Shown here: one piece after another, positions 15,101 to 27,100 of the stretch
How the letters are laid out: every line of letters starts with the position of its first letter
Position numbering within the stretch: position 1 is the first letter of the stretch
From: Apostichopus japonicus
Taxonomy: Eukaryota > Echinodermata > Holothuroidea > Aspidochirotida > Stichopodidae
NCBI RefSeq assembly: GCF_037975245.1
Contig: NC_092577.1
Span: forward strand, 511,001 to 575,000
Length of the DNA: 64,000 bases
Reading direction: 5' to 3'
The notes under the pieces: model-generated
What the model was told of the DNA's origin: nothing
The model's database searches: none
The model's input: only the letters and a program-made list of their open reading frames with translations
Translations under genes and position numbers: made by a program

Positions 15101-18100
15101 AGTCTTCTCTGTACTTTTTCAATACAATAAATCATCATGCCCTGCTCTTTTAAAACCCCAATGATTCCCCCCCCCCCTTATGTCTGGGGCTGCATATAAC
15201 CATACATGTACCATGTTTCTGTAATCCTATTGTTTAAAAAAAATTATTAGCTAGAGTTCTCATACTATAGAGGTAAGCAACTGTGATCATCATTGTTTTC
15301 TGTACAATCATTCACAGCTGACTCTAAAGTATTACGTGAAGAGCAGTTTAAACTTGAAGAGGCCCTCTTTAAAGTAACGGATCCCCAAGAAGGCCAATCA
15401 TCTCCACGTCAGGATGAGTGTATAGCTTCTACGAAAGGGAGAAAGAGGACAAAGCCCAGGAAACTACTTGAGGCAACAGATGTGGAGGAAGAGGAAACGG
15501 CTGACAAAGCTTTACTGCCACCGCCCACGAAAAAAGCAAAGGAGACCAAGGCAAAGATGTCAAAACTTTCCGCCAAAGTTGATGCCCAGAGGGCTGTCTT
15601 TGAACAATATTTGAAGGAAAGCCCCACTTATACATCAACTTCCACAGGAGAACCTGAGCCTGCAATAGATATTCCTATTCCAGAACCAATTATTAGCAAC
15701 ACTGACAATGCAATGTCTGCCCAGTTTACTTCATTCACAGCCCTACTGAATGATTCAGGAGATGAAGGAAACTGTCTTGAAGGAGTCTCACGGGCTGTAG
15801 AAGTTCTTCACGATGATTCTAATCTTTTTAATGACTCTACAAACCTGGATGAAATTCATTTCTTGAGACAGGAAGTAGACAGACTTCTGTGGGTAATTGA
15901 AACAAATGACCAGGAAATTCAAGATTTGCGACAAAGGCTCAGTGAAGGTTGTGACTGCTACAACTCACCAGCACCAGAGAAGACAGTAATGAATGAAATC
16001 AGTAAGTTTATTTTAGCTGTTTTTGGACCAGAATATTATTTTTTTCTGGCTATATTGTTACACCATATTATTATTTCCAGGACAAGGACCACAAAAACCC
16101 AGACTTTTGCCGGTTTCCCTCTTTTCCTTATTGTGAGAAAACGTTTAATCTATTGGACTTCGCCTAGAAAAATGTAAATTTTAACCAACATTTCAGGTTT
16201 CAATTGGTACATACTGTAGGTAATGATTGCTAATTGTCTCATTTACCCTCATGAATGGATATGATAGAAAAATGAGTTCTTTTATAATCTCCTGTTCATT
16301 AGATGTGACTCCAAGGAAGATTAAATTCCTCAGTGACCTGACAAAGACTTTGTCCTGTATGGTCACAGAGACTGCACCACCATTGATGACTACGCCACCA
16401 TCGTTAACTACGCCACCATCGTTGACTACGCCATCATTTTCAACCATACCTGAAACGAGTACACTGGGGGCAACAACAAGTAGCTCCGTCACAGAAGTAG
16501 GTGACACATCAATGTCACCATCACCATCTGTTGATCATGATGAGGTGTGTTCTTTTGTAGCTTTGTTTCTATTTTGAGCTGTGCGGTAACAAATTTGTCC
16601 TGCTTACAGTCCTAGCATATCAAAATAAAAGTGATCTATGAAAATACTTGAAATTCAACTGTAAGTGTATGAATCACCTTGGAAAGGCAAACCCTACCTT
16701 GTAAGTACAGGTACATATGAATAAGCAACAAAAGCTTGTGTCTTAATCAAAAAAAGAAAATGTTTGTAAAAAATTCAGGTAGAGATTGCACAACTCGTCC
16801 CAGCCTGTAATAATATCACAAAGTTTGCACACTGCAGGTTCTGGAAAGTCAGGGAAACTAAAATAGGAATTTCAAGGTCTGGAAAGTCAGGGAATATGTA
16901 TAATTTTTCCAAAGGTCATGGAAAAGTCAGGGAATCTAAAGAAACCATGTATTTTTTCCCTGATATTCTCAATCTAAAATTTGTTTATAATGTAAAAAAA
17001 AACAGAAGTGGGAAAACAAAAACACATTTGAAGAATATTTCATTTGAGGTCCTTGAAAGTCATGGAAAAGTCATAGAAATTTTTGCTGTTGGAATGGGTA
17101 CAAACTTTGTTTCAACTTCACATTTTTTTCAAGTCTTCCTGACAGCAACCCATTTGCCCCCCCCCCCCACTTTTCCATTCCCCTTACTAATGAAAACAAA
17201 TTGACAGTGATAAATATTTAGTCATTTTCTACATTTCATTGTCTCTTTGCAGAAAGTTGAATTAGTGAAAGGCACTGGTGTTTATGTCACTGTGCCAGAA
17301 CGAACCAGTATTGCACTAAAAGGGAGAAAAGGTTTAGGTGTAATGTTGAGGAAAATTCTAGAAGTCCTCTTTTCCTTTGATGAGCTTCGTCGTGGCTGTG
17401 CTGTTGGAGGAAGACCAAAGGCTTGCAACAAGCAGTCTGCTGACGTGAGTGTTCCGCTTGATCCCAAACGCTTGAGTGCAGCCAAAGGTGAGTTACTGTT
17501 AAAAGGTTTACTTTTTCTATTTATCAAGAAAAAAAGCTTGCAAAAGAGAGCATATATTTTAAGGTAGGTGTGTGCACCAAAAAGAGGAGTTGAGTGTTTC
17601 AAATTGTTTGCTGTTTGCATTCTACTTTGCATTTTGGTGATTGACAATTTATTAAAGGGATATTTTGGTGGCATGCAATGTGCACTTACAGAAAAGACAA
17701 AAATTTATAAACCAGAAATTTTGTACCTACAGAAATTTTTTTTCAGTGCACAACTGACACTTTTTCATGTGTTAAATATTATTTACATCAATTAGATAGG
17801 TTTTTACCCATTTCTTTGCAGCATATGTCCTGTGCTTTTGTCAAAAGAAGGGTCTGCCAGCACCGACAGAGACTGACATCAATGCCATAGTAAACAGCAA
17901 GTGCGTCACTGTTCGTCGTAGCTTCAAGCAGAAGTTTTCCAGTTTGACAGACATGCGGCAGTAACAATTCATAACTTCCCTGGGGTTGGGTATATATTGT
18001 ATGCTAACTTTATAGGTCACTTAAAACTTCCTTGTATGATAGGTACTCAACAACCTTTGCAACTCTATGTAATATACTCCATATTTAGCCTTGCCATTTT

Positions 18101-21100
18101 TAAAATGACTTTAAACCTTAAAGTATTTCAATTATATTCTTAAGCTGCAACTGCACATTACCTAAACATCTCTCAGTATTCCATTTTCCCCCTTGCCATT
18201 TTTTATACCTTGAAAACTTTTGGTAGTTTAGGTTACACCAAGCAATCTGAATCGAGTCATTTTAGTTAAAAATCAATGATTTCTTTCACCTGCCATTTTT
18301 CTGCTGCACAATTAGATATTTTTTTTATATTGCATCAATCTTTTTTTATACTAACTATGATATCTTGCCAGTTTTTTTTTTATATTCATTTTAATTAAAC
18401 TGTTAACCAAAACTACATTAGTTCATTACTCTTATAAAGTTGCATGACACTGTTGACTTTATGAACAAAGTCTATGTTCACAGTTTTAAGCCTTGTTAGT
18501 TTCTCCAACCTTTAATAAAAATATTAAATCACTTAATTGTATTAATATTCTATCCGTCAACTGCCAATGCTTACACCCTAAACAATTCTACTCATCAGCA
18601 GTATTCTCACCAAGATCTTTTCTTTTCATTAAAATACCTTTTAATATTAATCTGTGCACATGAGACATGTTGTCTCATTTTACTTCACAATACATTTTAT
18701 TTTAGACATTTAAATTGAAAAATTTGTTTTCTTTTTTCTGCTTTGGAGCTATATGTGCTTATATAGCTGCATGCACCCTTTATCTTTTTGTGTGGTTCTA
18801 TATTCAACAACAAACTGCAGCGCGCTCAAGTCGCTCGCAGCGCGCTCAAGTAGCGGGCACAGCAGCTTGCTCAAGTAGCGTGCATTGTTTCTATGCTTCT
18901 GGCGCGCTACAGTGCGCAGCTTGCGTGCGACACGCTACTTTTTTGCTAGCGTACATTGTTTCAAATCGCACGCGATCCGTTTGCCTTTCGCGCGCTTAAA
19001 GCTGGACAGCGCGGCACGCTGTAGCGCGCAGCTTGCGTGCGACTTTTGCTAGCGTATATAGTTTCAAATCGCCCTCGATCCGTTTGCGTTTCGCGCGCGG
19101 CATGCTGGAGCGCGCAGCTTGCGTGCGACGCGCTACTTTTGCTAGCGTACAATGTTTCAAATTGCACGCGAACCGTTTGCATTTTGCGCACTCTTCTAAA
19201 ATCGCACGCGTGCAGACATGGGAAATATTTGTAGAGGGGTAGTACCAGCTCAACCCTGTATTACAGTACTAACTGAACCCTGCATTACTGTATCAGCTCA
19301 ACCCTGTATTACAGTACCAGCTCAACTCTGTATTACAGTACTAGCTCAACCCTATAGTACAGTACTAGCTCAACCCTGTATTACAGTATCACCTCAACCC
19401 TGTATTACAGTATCAGCTCAACCCTATATTACAATACTAGCTCAACCCTGCATTACAGTACCAGCTCAACCCAATAGTACAGTACTAGCTCAACCCTGTA
19501 TTACAGTATCACCTCAACCCTGTATTACAGTATCAGCTCAACCCTGTATTACAGTATAAGCTCAGCCCTGTATTACAGTATCAGCTCAGCCCTGTATTAC
19601 AGTATAAGCTCAACCCTGTATTACAGTATCAGCTCAGCCCTGTATTACAGTATAAGCTCAACCCTGTATTACAGTACCAGCTCAACCCTGTATTACAGTA
19701 TAAGCTCAACCCTGTATTACAGTATAAGCTCAACCCTGTATTACAGTATCAGCTCAGCCCTGTATTACAGTATCAGCTCAACCCTGTATTACAGTACCAG
19801 CTCAACCCTGTATTACAGTACTAGCTGAACCCTGTATTACAGTACCAGCTCAACCCTGTATTACAGTACCAGCTCAACCCTATAGTACAGTACTAGCTCA
19901 ACCCTGTATTACAGTATCACCTCAACCCTGTATTACAGTATCAGCTGAACCCTGTATTACAGTATCACCTCAACCCTGTATTACAGTATCAGCTCAGCCC
20001 TGTATTACAGTATAAGCTCAGCCCTGTATTACAGTACCAGCTCAACCCTGTGTTATAGTACTAGCTGAACCCTGCATTACTGTATCAGCTCAACCCTATA
20101 GTACAGTACCAGCTCAACCCTGCATTGCAGTACCAGCTCGACTCTATAGTACAGTACCAGCTCAACCCTGTATTACAATGCTAGCTGAACCGTGCATATA
20201 GTACAGTATCAGCTCAACCCTATAGTACAGTACTAGCTCAACCCTGTATTACAGTACCAGCTCAACCCTGTATTACAGTCCCAGCTCAACCTTTTATTAC
20301 AGTACTAGCTCAACCCTGTAGTATAGTAGCAGATCTGCAGTTCCTTTCATGTTTGATTTGTTTTCTAGGTTTGTACTCTTCCAGAGTACATGAAGAAACG
20401 TTACGGAGGCCAGAGGGTTCCAGTCTTCCTTGCTCTGCTCTCACTGATCCTCTATGTATTCACCAAGATATCGGTATGAGTAATTGTGTTAGTTAATTAA
20501 CATACAATTAATTAAAGTATTATTTAACTTGTATGAACACTGCAAATAAGATATCGGTGTGAGTTACATTTGTATTAGTTCATTAACATACAATTAATTA
20601 AAGTATTATTTAACTTGTATGAACACTGCCAATAAGATATCGGTGTGAGTTACATTTGTATTAGTTCATTAACATACAATTAATTAAAGTATTATTTAAC
20701 TTGTATGAACACTGCCAATAAGATATCGGTGTGAGTTACATTTGTATTAGTTAATTAACATACAATTAATTAAAGTATTATTTAACTTGTATGAACACTG
20801 CAAATAAGATATCGGAGTAAGTTACATTTGTATTAGTTAATTAACATACAATTAATTAAAGTATTATTTAACTTGTATGAACACTGCAATGCTCTTGATC
20901 TGCATTGCTAATTCTCTCAAACATTGAACCAGTGGATCATAATTAAGCAATGTTTCCAGTAATCATTTCTATATTATAATGAATGTTTGTGCAGCAGTGA
21001 GCTGCATGTCGGCATGATCTTGATGGACAAAGATCTATGTACATTTTTAAAAAAATGATATCATTAAGCTATGCAAAGTATTTTGTGCTTATAGGCCTAT

Positions 21101-24100
21101 CACTTTGATTGCAGGTATTGAACTGCAGGTTTTCATCACATTTGGCATCAAACAATAAAGTTTCAGGGTGATAATTGCCATTTTTCTTGTCTTTTATAGG
21201 TTGACCTGTATTCTGGAGCACTGTTTATTCAAGTGACTCTACAGTGGAATCTATATGGTGCTATTTTTCTGCTGTTGGCCATAACTGCAATATGCACAGT
21301 AACAGGTATCAATGTGTTGTCAGTTTATATTTCACCATCACAGTGATAACTTGTACTGCAGTATCGCGTAGGAGATGGTTTTAAGAAACAAATGATATAA
21401 GTGCATGCTGCAAACCAAAGCTCCTGGAAAAAAAATGATGCACAACACATAAAAATACTATACACAACACAGCACAAAACCATACATAACACTATATAGC
21501 ACAACACAATTCAATACACAACACAATACACAACACAAAACAATACACGACACAAAACAATACACAACACAACACTATATAGCACAACACAAACCAATAC
21601 ACAACACAAAACATTACACAACAACACAAAACAATACACAACACTGCATAGCACAACACTACATAGAACAACACAAAACAATACACAACACAAAACTACA
21701 CAATATAACACTACACAACATAAGACACAACACGGAACAATACACAACACTGCATAACAAAACAACGTTTTCTTTATTTTGATAACATTTAGTAATTACC
21801 AATTGATGAATGTATGTATCTTCTTAAAGGGACAAGATAATCTTGATTCATTCTTGCATGATATGATAACCGCTTTAAGCTTTGCTTGGTGAACACAGCT
21901 GGAACTTACATTAATTTTCATTGGCTTTCTTGGTAGCCATTTTGCATTCTAGTTCATATCTTGAAACTTGAATGATGAAGCCTAATTTGTAGTGAAAGAA
22001 ATAATTATTTGGAATATAACAAAATAGTTTTCATTTTGCTACTGTGGTTAAGTGCCTATCAATCCACGTGACTACAAAATTATGGTAAATTAATATGTTA
22101 TTTATTTTTTGTCCTATATTTAAGACTGTGTGGTCATACTGAACAGATCATTTGATACAGTAAAGATTGTATCCTGGGAAAAATATCTGTTAAGTTTAAG
22201 CATGTTGTAAACAGAATGATGACTTAGTCTATTAAGGCAGAAAAGGTTTGCTAATAACAAAAAATCAATATTTTCTAAATGCTTAAATGACTTTCAGACT
22301 TGCAATGGTAGACTCCGTCTGTGTTAGATTAAGTTTACAAAAGTTATTGGAAAGATGATATACCTGGAAAGTTGACTCTAAGTGTTTTTGTAGTCTCTAA
22401 ATGGATGTTGAGAAGCTCTCAACAATGTATGTATGACTTTATTTGATGCATGAGTGTCTTTCCACATGAACATCAGATACATTTATTCATAGATTGTGTA
22501 GGAAATAAAACTTGAATTACTTGAAATCATAACTTGCTGCTTGAGAGTACCTGTTGTTACCATGGTGATTCTATTCAATATTGATGAGTATTCATGTTGT
22601 GTGAATATTCTATGTCTTGGTAAGATGCACACCAAGTTACAAAACAAAGACAATTATAGATTAATAAATGTTATTACCTCCATTTGTGGCATGTTTTTGG
22701 ATATGAATTAGATTATACCACTGAAACTGCAGCATACTAGGGCTGTAACTATGTGATTACCAAAGGCATGGTAGCTATAGGTTGCTACTACCAAGATAAC
22801 ATGATAATATTGCTATGTTACTTTGTTTGTAACAAAACATCTTAGACAGTCAAAAGTAGGAAGGGAATCTTTAAAAATGGCAACATATCATTTAAAAAAT
22901 CATGAAATCCAATAATTTAGCAATTCCATCCTGCAGTTTATCTAATCTTGGTCATTCACAGGTGGACTGGCTGCTGTGATGTACACAGACACTTTGCAGT
23001 TTATCATCATGGTTATTGGAGCTTCAGTCCTCAGCATTATGAGTAAGTGACTCATACATTCTTAATGCTCAGCTTTCATTTCCTTGGTCTTCCTGTTCTT
23101 GCCAGTGAGGCCTAATATCCAATCAGTGACAATACAAGTTGAGTTTGTTATTAGTGGCATACATAATATCCAATCAGTGACAATACTAGTTGAGTTTGTT
23201 ATTAGTGGCATACATAATATCCAAACAGTGATAATACTAGTTTAGTTTGTATTAGTGGCATACATAATATCCAATCAGTGATAATACTAGTTGAGTTTGT
23301 TATTAGTGGCATACATAATATCCAATCAGTGACAATACTAGTTGAGTGTGTTATTAGTGGCATACATAATATCCAAACAGTGATAATACTAGTTTAGTTT
23401 GTATTAGTGGCATACATAATATCCAAACAGTGATAATACTAGTTTAGTTTGTATTAGTGGCATACATAATATCCCATAAGTGACAATACTAGTTGAGTTT
23501 GTTATTAGTGGCATGCATAATATCCCATCAGTGACAAATCAAGTTGAGTTTGTTATTAGTGGCATACATAATATCCCATCAGACAATACTAGTTGAGTTT
23601 GTGTGGATTTTTTGTGTAATTATCTCTAACCCACTAATAGATTATTTATTACAGTACTGTGTGTTAATTAGTTCTATGAGTCTTTACCCTGCGATTTGGA
23701 CCCTGTTATAGGAATATTTAACAATTTAAATTGCCTGTGATGGATGTATAGTCATCACCTGCTGTGAACATGTAAAACCATCCTCATAAAAAAGAATGAA
23801 TAAGGATTCAACTTCTCAAGAAACGCCGCTCGGGTAGTGTGAGCTAGGATCAGTGTAGCCCATTTAGTTTTGTATTTGTTGTTTCTCATGTGTGAATTTG
23901 ATCACAATTTGTTTACCAAATGAGTATAGTAAAAATGCAGTCATTCCTAAGTAATTTTTTATTTTGAACTTGTTGTAAAGCTGGACACCTCATGCTGGTT
24001 CTGATCTGCGGTGAAGTAGATACAGCTAAAAGTGTAAACTGTCTAACTTCATTATGTCAGGGTGCCTCAATTCAACTATGCCTCTCAAAGAAGGGAAATA

Positions 24101-27100
24101 GGCAGGCTACTGGACAAGTTATTTGTATGAGATAAATCCAATTGAATTCAAATATACAGTTTGGAAACTTAACTTAGGCAAGAACCAAATTAACAGAACA
24201 ACCAAGATGAATTTATAATTGATTTAGAATTGTGATTTGTAGGTTTTATCAAGGTTGGTGGGTACCAGCAGTTGAAGGTAAAGTATATGGATGCTGTCTC
24301 TGATGATACCAGAAATAACCTTACGGAGGGGTGTGGTTACCCTAGAGAGGACTCCTGGCAGATGTTACGTGAACCTTTACACTCTGATATGCCCTGGGCA
24401 GGGTTCCTCTTTGGTCAGACTGTGGCCTCTATATGGTACTGGTGTACAGATCAGGTATGAGTACATTCATGGTGGGACATTTTTCGCAGATGCGTCATGT
24501 TTTGTCCGATATCACAGTGCTGTTTTCATGTAGTACCCAATGTGGATAGTTGAGTTAGGTGATATGTGAAACTATTTGCAAGATATAACTGGAGCTGGTC
24601 AAGACATCTTGTTTTGTTCACTCATTAGTAGATTCGTCCATAAACTTTGAATCCTGAAAGTTTTACCAAGGATTGCCTTGCTGTGTCACTTGTGTCTTGC
24701 ATGAAACTGGGGGGGGGGGGTGTGGGGAAGATGACTCCACTGAGAACATGATGTCTTTAAAGGCAGTTGAACGTTGCCTTTTATAATATTAATACTCCAC
24801 CTAGCCTCACTATATACTACTGCTGGAATATACAGTACTGTATATCCTTGAAGATTTATCTTCTAGCTGTTGGAATGTTTAATAGTTTACCGATAACATC
24901 TAATAATCAGTTTCATTCCAGTTGTTATATGTAACTTACTCAAAGCTTTGTTGAGTAGTTGCAGCTGTGATAGGGTATTTGCTACTTAAAATTTGACTCA
25001 TATCTTATGTGTTGATTGGTAAAATCACACACAAAGACATTTAATTTCCTGTGCTAGAGCATATTATCACCTTCTGTGTTACAGGTAAAACCATCCTTAT
25101 AAAGAATAATGTAAAGATCATGCGCTTGAGACCACTCTACTCTAATTCAAGACCATTTAGCAGAATATAAATTGTATATGTTTGAACTCAGTATTGAAAG
25201 GCATTGAAGACTCGCTCCAAACCGCATGCAGCCATCTGAAAAAGTTAACTTTCTGTTGCTTGCAAGTGACGTTTTGTTCGTGTCGCTACAAAATACAGAC
25301 AGTAATGAAACGTGATACCTTGTTATCTTTAGCTGGACCTGAGATGTACATCTCTGTATTGTTTGTACACTGTGCTGTGGGTATTGACCGCAGCTGTATG
25401 TACTGACTGTACACTAGTGTCTAATAACCGATGGTAGCAAGCTGTGTATGTGTATTTTCTGCGATCGATTGCGGTGTCTAACAGTTCTGTTACACCTCAT
25501 TCGAAACTAGGTCAGATTACCGGCATTAGACGTTTCTTTTTGCGCGAGTCTTCACACCCTTTAAAACAATGTTTCAATGGCACAGATTCTGGTTGACAAT
25601 CTCTGTGTGTTATCTTTGTCCATTTGATTTGTATTGTTTTCCATATGAGGTTTACCATTGTTGGATGATTAAATTGATTTGTGATGTTTCAGCTGATGGT
25701 TCAGAGAGCCCTTGCAGCTAAGAACCTCTCTCATGCTCAAGGTGGTTGTCTATTGGCTGGATACATCAAGCTGCTTCCAATGTTCCTAATGGTTCTTCCT
25801 GGAATGATAAGTCGTGTGTACTTTCCAAGTGAGTATAAATAATATTTGGTTTTGCTTTGTTGCTGATGTCTTGGTTTCTATAGTACATCATATTTCCAGC
25901 TGTCATTGAAACTAATTAAGCACATCCTAAACTTGATTATAATTAAAGGTTGTTTATTCCTTCTTTCCATCAAGATTTATGATATTGCTCTTCTCATCTC
26001 TCCAGAGTGAAATAACCTTTGCTTTCCACAATTTACTTTCATTTGTTTCACAGATGAGCTTGCATGTGCGTCTGCCGAGAGTTGCTTGGAAGTTTGTGGA
26101 AGTGCGACTGGCTGTAGCAACTTGGCCTATCCAAAACTAGTTCTTGCTGTTATGCCAACAGGTAAAGATATATGTCAGCTAATACTAGATATCAATCGAT
26201 ATTTATCAAGTCTTGACCTTGCGAAGTCTGTCTAAATATAGCTTGTATTGGAACAAAAAGCCAGAAAAAGAAAAAGAGGTTTCTCTTGTTTTAACAATTA
26301 AAAGTTACTTTATGTAAATATAAATTATGCATGTCTGAGAATGATGTTTTAGCTGGCTGTACAACAAGCTAGTTAATTTTTATATGGACTCTACACTCTA
26401 TTAATATCTTTATAAAACACAAAGAATCAAACTATTCAAGAGAAACTTGAATTCTGGGTAAAGACTAATGCCAAATCATTTTTATTTTTTGTAATAAATT
26501 ATATTTATGTTTCCTTGCAGCAGTAATCAATTACACTTTTTCTGTACTGTAACAGGTATGAGATGTATATGTTGGTATTGACAATAAGCCTTAGTTAATG
26601 AACTGCTTTGAAGAGTCATGACTACCTGACATAAATATTCAACCGTCCCAGCAAACACAAAAATGTTTTTAAAATATCAGGAAAATATTTGAACAAATGT
26701 ATGATAACATTATATAAAATAATGTTATTAAAACGTTAAACATGAGTTGTTAGAAAAGCAGGATGACGTTTTCACAACGTTTAAGATAACGTTATTTCGA
26801 TGTCAGCACAACTTTTTCAAGATGTTGCAGAAAATGTTGTAAAGACGGTATCATAACATTTTGACAAATATTAAGATAACATTATAAAATAGCGTTATAT
26901 AAAAAAATTATATGTTGAGTCGCTACAATAGCAGGTTAACGTTTTCACAACGTTATTTCGATGTCAGCACACATTTTAAAATGTTGCAGAAACTGTTTCG
27001 TTATAGTAACATTTTGACAAATGTTATGACAACGTTATAAAATGACATTATGAAAACATAAAATGTTGAGTTGCTAGAATAGCAGGATCACCATTTCACA

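Larger units (their letters stand above)
7985..19240. mobile_element. 11.3-kb autonomous EnSpm/CACTA-like DNA transposon with transposase and BEN-domain genes
   Basis: The inverted ends read ACCCCTCTACAAAT at 7985 and, reverse-complemented, at 19240. The flanking 3-bp target duplication AGT lies at 7982-7984 and 19241-19243. Deleting the element and one AGT regenerates 'agtaccagctcaaccctg', the 24-bp array unit, so the boundaries are firm. GC-rich subterminal zones (about 7995-8250 and 18820-19215) are full of GCGCGC-type short repeats, unlike the AT-rich surroundings. Two divergent genes lie inside: a Tnp2-type transposase (minus) and a BEN protein (plus). A 3-bp duplication, Tnp2 transposase and subterminal repeats fit the CACTA superfamily, although the terminal bases are not the canonical CACTA. 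Both genes look intact, suggesting a young copy. Confidence 0.9.

Noticed and set aside
13902..17964. BEN-domain gene as an ordinary host gene within the SLC5A intron
   Set aside because: It lies between the matched transposon ends, shares a divergent promoter gap with the transposase, and the empty site excludes it from the original intron.
23043..23600. Intron 7 array as a donor-derived repeat
   Set aside because: GTAAGTGACTCATACAT and TTAGTGGCATACAT are only loosely alike, and ~60 bp of non-repeat separates them.
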